Assembly: GCA_028287465.1 (NCBI GenBank)
Contig: JAQBPO010000023.1
Location: forward strand, 1 to 64,000
DNA from: Fibrobacterota bacterium
GTDB lineage: Bacteria > Fibrobacterota > Fibrobacteria > UBA11236
Direction of reading: 5' to 3'
Length of the DNA: 64,000 bases
Shown: positions 10,920 to 18,845 of the stretch, in pieces
How the letters are laid out: every line of letters starts with the position of its first letter
Position numbering within the stretch: position 1 is the stretch's first letter
Notes under the pieces: model-generated
The model's input: only the letters and a program-made list of their open reading frames with translations
Told to the model about the DNA's origin: nothing
Databases searched by the model: none
Program-made: the position numbers and the translations under genes

Positions 10920-11399
10920 ATGACCGATTCAACCGGTGCCGACGTTTTCCTGAGCCCAGCGCCCTTGGATCGGGACGCCCTCCGTGCGGAAGTCTCGGAC
11001 CCGGCCGCGGGAGCGATCCTCCTTTTCGAAGGCACGGTGCGGGACCATTCGGAAGGGGTATCCGGCGTCGTCGCCCTGGAATACGAAGCCCAGGCATCCA
11101 TGGCCGGCAAGATCATCGCCGCCATCATCGGGGAAACCGCGCGGGAGATCCCCGTCCGTAAAATCGCCGTGAGGCACCGCCTGGGGCGGGTGGAACTCGG
11201 CGACCCGACCATCATCATCGCCGTGAGCGCCTCCCACCGCGATGAAGCCTACCGCGCCTCCCGCCGCGTCATCGACCGCATCAAGCACGAAGCGCCCATC
11301 TGGAAGAGGGAGATCCTGAAGGACGGGACCAGCGGGTGGAGCAAGGGATGCACGGCGCATTCGGCGGAAGAAGCCAGGGAGTCGCATAATGAAAATTGA
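10920..11399 (+). CDS. moaE: Molybdopterin synthase catalytic subunit
   Basis: 159-residue catalytic subunit that partners MoaD. Recognisable family blocks are LFEGTVRDHSEGVSGVVALEYEA, the central RKIAVRHRLGRVELGD and VSASHRDEAY, and the C-terminal catalytic stretch APIWKREILKDG with its lysines. It starts on the base after the moaD stop. The gene implies use of a molybdenum or tungsten cofactor; no molybdoenzyme is in the window. Confidence 0.95.
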   Translation: MTDSTGADVFLSPAPLDRDALRAEVSDPAAGAILLFEGTVRDHSEGVSGVVALEYEAQASMAGKIIAAIIGETAREIPVRKIAVRHRLGRVELGDPTIIIAVSASHRDEAYRASRRVIDRIKHEAPIWKREILKDGTSGWSKGCTAHSAEEARESHNEN

Positions 11400-11414
11400 G
11401 AATCACGGAATCCT

Positions 11415-12488
11415 ATGACCTCATCCATCGGCCCAATACTTGAACGTGCCGTCTCAGGCGCCCGCATCTCACCCCGGGAAGCCTATGCCCTGTTGCGCTC
11501 GCCGGATTGGACGTCCATCGTCGCCGCCGGCCATCAACGACGCTTGCGATTGCACGATCCCTCCGTCGTCAGCTATACCGCGTACCGCGTCATCAACTAC
11601 ACCAACTTCTGCGACGTGGACTGCAGCTTCTGCTCCTTCAAGGACGAGATCGAAAGCGATCGGGGCTATACCCTGACCCTGGACGAAATCGCCGCCAAGA
11701 CCGAAGAGGCCCTGGCCCTGGGAGTGGACCATATCTTCATCCAGGGCGGGGTCAACCCCAAGCTCCCCTTGTCGTATTATACGGACGCCTTGCGCATGCT
11801 CTCGGGCAAATACCGGGTCCATGTGCGCGGCTTCTCCCCGGTGGAACTGCTCCGCCTGGCCCGCAAGGAAGGCATGCCCCTTCCGGAGCTCCTGTCCATC
11901 CTCAAGGATGCCGGCCTGGGTTCGGTTCCGGGCGCGGGAGCGGAGGTACTGACCGATCGCATGCGGCAAATCCTCTCCCCCAAGAAGCTGAGCGGCGAGG
12001 ATTGGTGCCACGTGATGGGCGAATGCCATAAGATGGGCCTGCCCGGATCGAGCAATATCGTGTTCGGCTCGGTGGAAACGGAAGAGGACGTCTGCGAGCA
12101 CCTCACCTTGATCCGCGACCAGCAGGATCGCACCGGCGGATTCCTCGCCTTCATTCCCTGGACCTTCCAGCCCCAGACCAAGAAATTCACCGTGCGCCAT
12201 GTCCGTGGTTGGGAGTACCTCCGGCTGATCGCCGTGTCCCGTTTGTTCCTGGACAATATCCCGAATATCGAAGTCAGCGTGCTGGGCATGGGCAAGGACC
12301 TTGGGGAATTGGCTCTCAATGCCGGGGCGAACGACATCAACAGCATCGTGATCGAGGAGAACGTACTGCGCTCTTCCGGGCTCAAGACCCTGGGCGCCGC
12401 GGTGAAGTTCATCAAGGAGGCCGGCTTTACCCCGGCCCGCCGCACCTTGGGTTACGAGTTCGGGAAATACCCGGAAGCCGCGGCCTGA
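11415..12488 (+). CDS. mqnC: Cyclic dehypoxanthinyl futalosine synthase (radical SAM)
   Basis: 357-residue radical SAM enzyme of the futalosine pathway to menaquinone. The 4Fe-4S/SAM motif is CDVDCSFC near residues 64-71. Other typical blocks are FIQGGVNPKLPLSYY, PGAGAEVLTDRMRQILSPKK and FIPWTFQPQTKK, which fit MqnC better than its relative MqnE. It begins 15 bp after moaE and is probably in the same transcript. The gene indicates that menaquinone is made by the futalosine route. Confidence 0.92.
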   Translation: MTSSIGPILERAVSGARISPREAYALLRSPDWTSIVAAGHQRRLRLHDPSVVSYTAYRVINYTNFCDVDCSFCSFKDEIESDRGYTLTLDEIAAKTEEALALGVDHIFIQGGVNPKLPLSYYTDALRMLSGKYRVHVRGFSPVELLRLARKEGMPLPELLSILKDAGLGSVPGAGAEVLTDRMRQILSPKKLSGEDWCHVMGECHKMGLPGSSNIVFGSVETEEDVCEHLTLIRDQQDRTGGFLAFIPWTFQPQTKKFTVRHVRGWEYLRLIAVSRLFLDNIPNIEVSVLGMGKDLGELALNAGANDINSIVIEENVLRSSGLKTLGAAVKFIKEAGFTPARRTLGYEFGKYPEAAA

Positions 12489-12495
12489 ACGGACC

Positions 12496-12996
12496 TCACT
12501 CCCCCAACCGCTTGCGCAAATCCTGGAGGACCTGCCTGAGGTCCTTGGCATAACCGTTCACGAACCGCGCCTGGAAGCGCGCCAGGGGATCCCGGATGTC
12601 GGCGATTTCGGTCAAGGCTATCCGGGTCCCGCCCGTCGGCTCCGGGACCAGGAGCCAGATCCTTTTGCCGCCCAGGCGCCCATCCCCGATCAGGCTGTCG
12701 ACCCATTTTTCCACCGGCCGGCCCGCGCCTTCGCAATGCATGGCTTCCCTCCCGCGCGCGTCCGATTGCCTCCATTGCTGGACCGGTTTGGATCGGATCA
12801 CTTCCGTGATCGCGATGTCCGATCGCCAACGGGGATAATTCTCGACCGAGGTGAGGACGGCCCAAATGGCCTCCGGGGTCGCTTGCACGCTTACGACGGC
12901 GGCCGCCTCATGCCGGGCGGGAAGGAGGTAACCGGAAAGGAGGATCAGTCCCGCCAAGCCGATCAGTCCCGCCGCCAACCGGACCAGGTATTTCAT
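12496..12996 (-). CDS. SRPBCC-family protein with N-terminal membrane anchor
   Basis: 166-residue protein. Residues 5-25 form a membrane anchor or uncleaved signal (LAAGLIGLAGLILLSGYLL), followed by a START/polyketide-cyclase-like domain (ATPEAIWAVLTSVENYPRWRSDI at the N-terminal strand-helix, then a helix at the C-terminus). Such domains bind hydrophobic ligands; the ligand is unknown. Converges with mqnC, 7 bp apart. Confidence 0.7.
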   Translation of the reverse strand: MKYLVRLAAGLIGLAGLILLSGYLLPARHEAAAVVSVQATPEAIWAVLTSVENYPRWRSDIAITEVIRSKPVQQWRQSDARGREAMHCEGAGRPVEKWVDSLIGDGRLGGKRIWLLVPEPTGGTRIALTEIADIRDPLARFQARFVNGYAKDLRQVLQDLRKRLGE

Positions 12997-13060
12997 CCGC
13001 GCTCCCCGTTGTTCCCCCTAATCATCCCATAAGAGCGGGCGGATAGGCAAAGCCGGGGGT

Positions 13061-14404
13061 TCACGGCTTCAGGGCGCGGTACGACAGGTAATGGTGGACG
13101 GCGGTCCCGAAGAAAGCGGGGTCGGCCTTGTATGCCGTCATGACATCGGCCAAGGTGGCCTCCATGGCGGCCTCCCCTTCCTCGGCGAAGGTGACGGAAG
13201 GCGGATCGAGTCCGGCTATGGTCTCCACGCCCACCACCACCTCCTTGCCCGTGGAATGGGCATAGGCGATTTCCTGCGCGGCTCCATCGATCACGGGCTT
13301 CGGCTTGTCGACGTAATCCATCAGGGTGAGGCGATCGCTGGCGTCCGCTATCCACTCGTTCAAGGGGCGCGTCCGGTTCCCGCGCGTGACCGGCCGGCCC
13401 TCCAGCCAGCGCGGGACGCAGGCGTCGACTCCTACCGCGGACCCGCGCAGCTTGGCCATGGTCTTCTCGAACATTTCTATCCACTGGATCCCGACGCCGT
13501 TGGAATCGGCCGCGTATTCGTCGAGACCGTAAGGCTCCACGTCGAGTTGCATGGCGGTCGGGGCCGTCCTGCCGGCCATGATCTGGGACTCCGCCAGGGC
13601 GCGCGCCTTGGCGGCGAGCTCCTCGACCTTGGGGTGATTGGCCGCAAGGGCCCACTCGGGGGCCCCGAACAGCAGTTCCACGGCGCAACCCCGCCCATGG
13701 GCGGAATCGATGAAGGTGGCCAAAGGCCCGGCCTGGGTCCCGATATCGCCGGCATTGACGTAATAGGTCCCGATTCCCTTGGTGTCCCCGAAGTCCAGCA
13801 AGGCTTTCCGCTCGGCGGCAACCGTGAATACCTCGGTCTGCCAGACCCATAGATGCTTGCGGTAATCGCGCGCCAATGCGATATCGGCCTTGGATTGCCC
13901 GGCCGCGGCCGTAGCCGAACCGTCGAGGTACCCGCGCGCGGAAACGGATATCGAGATGGCGGCGGACGCGCCCTCCTTGCCCAGGGAACCCGACCCTGGT
14001 TCCCCGGGATCCGATCCCATGCGGGAATCCGATGGGCTCGCGTAAACCGGGAACAGCGCCAGGCCGGGGGAAAATCGCGCCGGCCGCATCGTCAGGCCGA
14101 CCCATTTGCCGTCAGCGGTTCGGTTCCCCGATACGAGCGGCCGCGATCGGCCGGCCGCGCGGAGCGGGCTGATGCCGGTGGCGATGTCGAAGCGGTATCG
14201 GCCCAGGCTGTCGGTCAGGGCATGGAGCCGCAAGGAAGGCACGGTGACATGGGCTTCCCGTACCGGAATTCCCTTGCAGGTTACCGTTCCGGCGAGCTCG
14301 GCGCCGGCCGTCGGGCGTAACGGGTAGAGTCCTGCGAAGGCCATGAGGGCCAAGCCGGACGGAAGCCCGCGATGGCGGGAAAAAGGAAAGGAACCAGTCG
14401 CCAT
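13061..14404 (-). CDS. Exported protein with carboxypeptidase-regulatory-like and TIM-barrel-like parts
   Basis: 447-residue secreted protein of unknown function. Signal peptide at residues 1-35; ATG 14404 has a GGAGG site 6 bases upstream. Residues about 36-110 (GTVTCKGIPVREAHVTVPSLRLHALTDSLGRYRFD) look like a carboxypeptidase regulatory-like domain. The remainder has the strand-end motifs of a glycoside-hydrolase-like TIM barrel: GTYYVNAGDIG, AVELLFGAPEWAL, AMQLDVEPYGLDEY, LTLMDYVDKP and VVVGVETIAG. The acidic pairs in DVEPYG and GVETIAG are candidate catalytic residues. No CAZy family is assigned. Confidence 0.6.
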   Translation of the reverse strand: MATGSFPFSRHRGLPSGLALMAFAGLYPLRPTAGAELAGTVTCKGIPVREAHVTVPSLRLHALTDSLGRYRFDIATGISPLRAAGRSRPLVSGNRTADGKWVGLTMRPARFSPGLALFPVYASPSDSRMGSDPGEPGSGSLGKEGASAAISISVSARGYLDGSATAAAGQSKADIALARDYRKHLWVWQTEVFTVAAERKALLDFGDTKGIGTYYVNAGDIGTQAGPLATFIDSAHGRGCAVELLFGAPEWALAANHPKVEELAAKARALAESQIMAGRTAPTAMQLDVEPYGLDEYAADSNGVGIQWIEMFEKTMAKLRGSAVGVDACVPRWLEGRPVTRGNRTRPLNEWIADASDRLTLMDYVDKPKPVIDGAAQEIAYAHSTGKEVVVGVETIAGLDPPSVTFAEEGEAAMEATLADVMTAYKADPAFFGTAVHHYLSYRALKP

Positions 14405-14467
14405 GAAGGGCCTCCGGCCCTGAATCTAGGCGGCAGCCCGGGGAGGCGCAACCGGATTATCCGGAAA

Positions 14468-15316
14468 TCAAAGGGCGCCGATGTGCTGTTGGTACCGATC
14501 GCGGAAATTGGTGCGGGAACTGTCCGCGGCCAGGGCCATCAGGGCCGGGTCCCCATTCACCACCTTGGTGACCGCTTTTACGCGGTTGGAATTGCCCGGG
14601 TGGTCGGAGAGCCATTCCGGCACTCCCTGGCTCTTGGCCCGGGTGAAGTACTTGGCGATGCCGAGAGGATTACGGGACATGCGTCCCAGGATCAAGGTGC
14701 CGCCCTTGTCCGCGTCCGACTCGTCCGTGCGCGTGAATTTCATGCCCGCGAGCTGGAAAGCCGCGCCTGCGGCCAATTGCGACCCCTGGCCGGCGTTGGA
14801 AGCGATCAGGGCCGTCTGCAAGGCGAGTCCCAAGGCAGCGTTCTTCGCCAATTGCTTCCGGTAATGATGATGGGAGACGTGGGTGATCTCATGGCCCAAA
14901 ACGCCCACCAGTTCCGCTTCGTCGGTCATCTTCTTGAGGATGCCGGTGTAGATATAGACATAGCCGCCCGGAACCGCGAACGCGTTCTCGACATCCTTGT
15001 CGATCAGGGTGTAGGTGAAGTTGTAGTTCGGCTTTTCATTGGCGGGCAGGGCGGCCACGATCTCCTGGGCCAGCCCCACGATATAGTTCTGCAGATCCGT
15101 CTGGGCCTGGTTCTTGGGCACGAAGACGGGCATCTCCTGCCGGGCGGTATCGTTGGTCGTCAGGGTCTTGTTGAACTCGGCCCCGAGCTTGGCCTCATCC
15201 GCGTCCGAAACCAGGGCCTTGCCGGCGCCGCTGAAGAACCCGGCGCATTGGACGAAGAACAGGAGGGAGAAAAGCGCGGCGGCGAAGCGGGGGACGGAGC
15301 GGATTGCTGCGGGCAT
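14468..15316 (-). CDS. M48-family metalloprotease, lipoprotein
   Basis: 282-residue zinc protease (peptidase M48, YggG/LoiP or BepA-like) exported as a lipoprotein (FVQC, Cys24). Zinc and catalytic residues are H142, E143 and H146 in HEITH, with E199 in DESDAD as the likely third ligand. The hallmark VENAFAVPGGYVYIYTG precedes the active site. Likely role is periplasmic or outer-membrane protein quality control. A close paralogue lies at 16111-16956, with a HAD phosphatase between them. Start ATG 15316 has AAAGG upstream. Confidence 0.88.
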   Translation of the reverse strand: MPAAIRSVPRFAAALFSLLFFVQCAGFFSGAGKALVSDADEAKLGAEFNKTLTTNDTARQEMPVFVPKNQAQTDLQNYIVGLAQEIVAALPANEKPNYNFTYTLIDKDVENAFAVPGGYVYIYTGILKKMTDEAELVGVLGHEITHVSHHHYRKQLAKNAALGLALQTALIASNAGQGSQLAAGAAFQLAGMKFTRTDESDADKGGTLILGRMSRNPLGIAKYFTRAKSQGVPEWLSDHPGNSNRVKAVTKVVNGDPALMALAADSSRTNFRDRYQQHIGAL

Positions 15317-15400
15317 GGAGGGACCTTTCCGGGGACGATGGAAAACTGCTTTCAGGGGGAAAATAAATTTCCCGGCGATGGGGAAAAGGAATCTTTTGGG

Positions 15401-16054
15401 TTACGGATGCCGCAAAAAAGGCAGCAAGGCGTCCAGGCCCTTGATTTCCATCATCAGGCCCTCGGGCCGGAACGGATCGTCGCCATTATTCACGCCCACG
15501 AAAGGGATATCGAGTCCCACGGCGGCCTCCTGATCCTTGATGGCGTCCCCGGCGTACAGGCAGCGTTCCGCCCGCAAGGAGAACTCGCCCAGCAACCGTT
15601 CCAGATGCTGCGGCTTGGTGCCCGGCGATCCGCAAACCCTGGCGAAGTACGGGCCCAGTCCGAAATGCGCCACGGTCTTTTCGATGACCTCCTGAGGCGT
15701 GCCGGTGACGATGGCCAAGGGCAACCGGGCTTCCCGGGCGGCGGCGAGGAACTCCCCCGCGCCATTCTTCAGGACCATCTTCCCCCGGCTGGCGTCGTCA
15801 TGCTCGCTGAATCGCCCCAGCGCCTGGGCGTACAGGCCCTCGGGCATGGGCGATCCGGATAGGGCCTCGTACATGAGCGGGATGGTCTTCTGCCGTGAAA
15901 GGCCCGCGGACGCCAATTGCAGTTTGCGGATGGATTCGCGGCCGAAACCCATCCCTTCGAAAGCGTGGCAATAGGAATCGAGTTTCAGCGCCATGGAATC
16001 CATGATAACGCCGTCGAAATCCAGGAAGATGAATTCGGGTCTGAACGCGTCCAT
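15401..16054 (-). CDS. HAD-superfamily phosphatase (phosphoglycolate phosphatase-like)
   Basis: 217-residue cytoplasmic HAD hydrolase. Motif I is FLDFDGVIMDS (nucleophile Asp13, acid/base Asp15), motif II is VTGTP, motif III is the Lys in SPGTKPQHL, motif IV is YAGDAIKDQEAA. A helical cap follows motif I, as in beta-phosphoglucomutase and phosphoglycolate phosphatase relatives. Substrate cannot be told. AAGGA Shine-Dalgarno 8 bases before ATG 16054. It sits between the two M48 paralogues. Confidence 0.82.
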   Translation of the reverse strand: MDAFRPEFIFLDFDGVIMDSMALKLDSYCHAFEGMGFGRESIRKLQLASAGLSRQKTIPLMYEALSGSPMPEGLYAQALGRFSEHDDASRGKMVLKNGAGEFLAAAREARLPLAIVTGTPQEVIEKTVAHFGLGPYFARVCGSPGTKPQHLERLLGEFSLRAERCLYAGDAIKDQEAAVGLDIPFVGVNNGDDPFRPEGLMMEIKGLDALLPFLRHP

Positions 16055-16110
16055 GGCGGGAATCCTTCCGCGGCGCGGCCTCGTTACGGAGTCCGCTGCC
16101 GCCGTCCGGA

Positions 16111-16956
16111 TCAGGTCTTGGGGATGACCTTGGTGTTCTCTTCGAACCGGATGCGGAACAAGGTCGCGCTGTCCGCCGCAAGGGCCTTCAAGGTGGCCGA
16201 AGCATCGACTTCCGATTCAACGTCCTCGACGCGGTTCTCCGGCGCCGGATGGGTCGAGAGCCAGGAAGGAGGACCGCCCGCCGGAAACCGGGCGAAAAGG
16301 GTGGCGATCCCCAGGGGATTGCGGGCGACCGAGCCGATATATTTGGTGCCGTAGAAATCCGCTTCCGATTCGTTGTCGCGGGAAACCTTGAGCTGCGCCA
16401 GGGACGCGAAGTTGCTGGCCACCAATTGCGTCAGCTTGCCGGCGTCGTTGCCCAGCAAGGCCTGCAAAAGCAGGGAAAGCGCGGCGTCCTTGGCCATCGC
16501 GTCCCGGTAATGGTGCTGGGTCACGTGGGCGATCTCATGCCCGAGCACTCCGGCCAGTTCGGATTCGTTGCGCATCTTGCTGATGATGCCGGTATAGATG
16601 TATACGTAGCCGCCGGGAACCGCGAAGGCGTTCTCCACGTTCTTGTCGATGATGGTGAAGGTGAAGGGATAGCCGGGCTTCCCGCTCTCGGGCACCTTGG
16701 CCAGGATTTCCTTGGCCAGGTTGGTCACGTAATCCCGGAACTGGGCCCTTTCCGGGGTGTTCGCGACGTAGATGGGATAGGCATTGGCCGTATCCTTGGT
16801 CCGCAATTGGGTATCGAACTCCGCGCCCAGCTTGCTCTCGTCGTCCTCGGATATGAGGAGCGATCCCGTGGTCCCGAAGAAGTCGCAGCCGCATCGCGTA
16901 AGCAGCACGGCGCACAAAGCGAGAGGCAACAGGATTTTCGATTTGGAAACCTTCAC
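16111..16956 (-). CDS. M48-family metalloprotease (second copy)
   Basis: 281-residue paralogue of the protease at 14468-15316, sharing almost identical blocks around VENAFAVPGGYVYIYTGI. Active site HEIAH (H140, E141, H144), and NESEAD for the third zinc ligand. It starts with GTG at 16956, supported by GGAGG 6 bases upstream. The N-terminus is a signal peptide, but the cysteines (LLTRCGC) do not form a standard lipobox, so lipidation is doubtful, unlike the first copy. Confidence 0.86.
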   Translation of the reverse strand: MKVSKSKILLPLALCAVLLTRCGCDFFGTTGSLLISEDDESKLGAEFDTQLRTKDTANAYPIYVANTPERAQFRDYVTNLAKEILAKVPESGKPGYPFTFTIIDKNVENAFAVPGGYVYIYTGIISKMRNESELAGVLGHEIAHVTQHHYRDAMAKDAALSLLLQALLGNDAGKLTQLVASNFASLAQLKVSRDNESEADFYGTKYIGSVARNPLGIATLFARFPAGGPPSWLSTHPAPENRVEDVESEVDASATLKALAADSATLFRIRFEENTKVIPKT

Positions 16957-16968
16957 TTCATCCTCCGG

Positions 16969-17673
16969 TCAGGCGGCCTTGGTGCCGCGGGCTTGGTACA
17001 TCTTGTAGAAAACGGCGGCATGCATGCCGATGGCGATCGGGAACCAGAAGCAATACGCCCAGTTCTGCGGATACGAGGTCATGTATTGGAAAATCTCCCG
17101 CGAGAAACGGGTGAACGGGAGATGGGGATTGGAGAGGAAGATCTTGAACTCGGCGGACATGACCGAAGTGAGACCATACGTGTTCCAGAAGATCAAAAGG
17201 GTCCGGTACCAGCCCTTTTCGGGACGGTACCATATCCACAGCGCGAGCGCGCCCAATCCGGTGATGGTCTCGCTGAACCCCACCTGGAGCGCGAACTCCT
17301 CGGGAGCGTAGCCGCCGTAGATGGCCAGCACGAAATGGATCCCCATGATGCGCGTGATCTGCCATAGCAGGATTTCCCGCATCGGGACCAACAGGACCTT
17401 GCCGCTGAGCCGGCCCTTGAAGAGGAGATCGAGCACGAACAGGATCCAGGGCAATTGCCCCAGGACGATGAAGAGCGCGGGCCCCTCCCAATTCAGGAAG
17501 TCCCAGAGATCGAGGAGGAAGGCGAGATTGAGGAACAGGAACCAGCCGACGAGGGTCCAGACCTTGCGGCCGAAATGCGCCGGCATCATGGCGAAGGCGG
17601 CGATGCTGAAAATGTAGAGGACGAGATCGGCAACCAGCTTGTCCGCGCGATCGATGTCCGACAACCACTCCAA
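16969..17673 (-). CDS. Multi-pass membrane protein of unknown function
   Basis: 234-residue integral membrane protein with about six hydrophobic segments (for example residues 15-33, 38-60, 65-85, 106-125, 130-150 and 205-225) and many Trp/Phe. No family is recognised. The likely start is TTG 17673, which has GGGGAG 7 bases upstream; no ATG lies before the first membrane segment. It precedes the second M48 gene by 12 bp, so the two may be co-transcribed. Confidence 0.6.
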   Translation of the reverse strand: MEWLSDIDRADKLVADLVLYIFSIAAFAMMPAHFGRKVWTLVGWFLFLNLAFLLDLWDFLNWEGPALFIVLGQLPWILFVLDLLFKGRLSGKVLLVPMREILLWQITRIMGIHFVLAIYGGYAPEEFALQVGFSETITGLGALALWIWYRPEKGWYRTLLIFWNTYGLTSVMSAEFKIFLSNPHLPFTRFSREIFQYMTSYPQNWAYCFWFPIAIGMHAAVFYKMYQARGTKAA

Positions 17674-17785
17674 CTATCCACTCCCCGGGCCCAGTCCCGT
17701 TGTGCACGGGGGTTCCGTCTGCCGTTGGAAATCTAGATAAGTTGGGACCCGGCACGGGCCGGCGCGTTGGGAAGCGGGGTCAAGG

Positions 17786-18157
17786 CTACAATTGCCCGAT
17801 GCCGGACAGGACCAGGGAACAGGCTTCTTCGACCTGGACCCCCTTGGCCTTCAGGCGTTCCTCCAAGGACCCGTTTTCGGCCCCGGGGTTGAAGATGACG
17901 CGGGGGATGCCGGAAGCCAGGATGGCTTCGGCCAGGGCGTCGCTCCGGCTGGCGTTCATATATACGCTGAGGACGTCGATGCCCGGGGGCAAATCCTGCA
18001 GGGTCCGGAATACGGTCAGACCGTCGATGGTGGAATGGGCCGGATTGATGGGAAAGACCTCATGCCCTTTGCCCCGGAGGCGCTTGATCAGCATGTTGCT
18101 ATAGCGATCCGGGTTGTCGGAAGCACCCAGTACCGCGACCTTGTTCTTGGCGTCCAT
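17786..18157 (-). CDS. CoA-binding domain protein (YccU-like)
   Basis: 123-residue small Rossmann protein of the CoA_binding_2 family. N-terminal VAVLGASDNPDRYSNMLIKRL is the nucleotide-binding loop; later blocks are VFPINPAHSTIDGLTVFRTLQDLP and a FNPGAEN near the end. The cellular role of this family is unknown. ATG 18157 is chosen over ATG 18178 because AGGGAGGA lies just upstream of it. Confidence 0.85.
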   Translation of the reverse strand: MDAKNKVAVLGASDNPDRYSNMLIKRLRGKGHEVFPINPAHSTIDGLTVFRTLQDLPPGIDVLSVYMNASRSDALAEAILASGIPRVIFNPGAENGSLEERLKAKGVQVEEACSLVLSGIGQL

Positions 18158-18242
18158 GGTTCCGTCCTCCCTGGGCATTAAGGTACCAAATCAGGGGTGG
18201 TCCATGGATGCCGCCCGGAGGCTGCGATCCGGCCTTCCGGAG

Positions 18243-18827
18243 TCATTTCCCCGCGCGGCTTCCGCCCCGCAGGAAGCCGAAAAGGCCGCCGAAAACCCCG
18301 CCGATGATATGGGCGAACTGGGAGATGTCATCCTGGGTGAAGGCCTGCACGGCCTCCTTGGCCAGGAACAGGATCACGACCAGCACGAAGGTCAGGGGCA
18401 ATTCCCCCTCCTTGTGGTTGGTGAAGGAGGCGAGCAGGATCATCATGAAGGCCAAACCGCTGGCCCCCAGCAGTCCGGTGGTGAAGAAGGCGGCGTTGAG
18501 GAGGCCCGTCACCAGGGCGGTAATCAACATCATCTTGATGAGGGAGGAGGAACCGTACTTTTCCTCGATCATGGGCCCGATGAGGAGGATGACGGAGAAG
18601 TTGGCGGTGAGATGGGCCCAATTCTTATGGCCCAGGGCATGGGAGATCAGGCGGAAATACCAGATCGGGTCGGCGAATCCGAACCCCGGGTAGGTGGCGA
18701 AGAACCGGGGCGCAAGCCGTCCCCCGCTCAGCCCATCCGCCGCCATGACGAGGCAGGCGGCGAGGGCGAAGGTGAGGATGACGGGAGAATTATAGGTCGG
18801 CCTGAGGGGTAGCCTGGTCTTGCCCAT
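18243..18827 (-). CDS. Rhomboid-family intramembrane serine protease
   Basis: 194-residue protein with about six membrane segments. The catalytic serine is S123 in GASG (membrane helix 4) and the catalytic histidine is H173 in FAHIIGGVFG (helix 6). Between helices 1 and 2 it has the rhomboid hallmark HALGHKNWAHLTANF. Cleaves membrane-protein substrates that cannot be named here. It follows the SpoU methyltransferase gene by 18 bp on the same strand and is probably the last gene of that transcript. Confidence 0.87.
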   Translation of the reverse strand: MGKTRLPLRPTYNSPVILTFALAACLVMAADGLSGGRLAPRFFATYPGFGFADPIWYFRLISHALGHKNWAHLTANFSVILLIGPMIEEKYGSSSLIKMMLITALVTGLLNAAFFTTGLLGASGLAFMMILLASFTNHKEGELPLTFVLVVILFLAKEAVQAFTQDDISQFAHIIGGVFGGLFGFLRGGSRAGK

Positions 18828-18845
18828 GCGCGGACGGTCCCGCGA

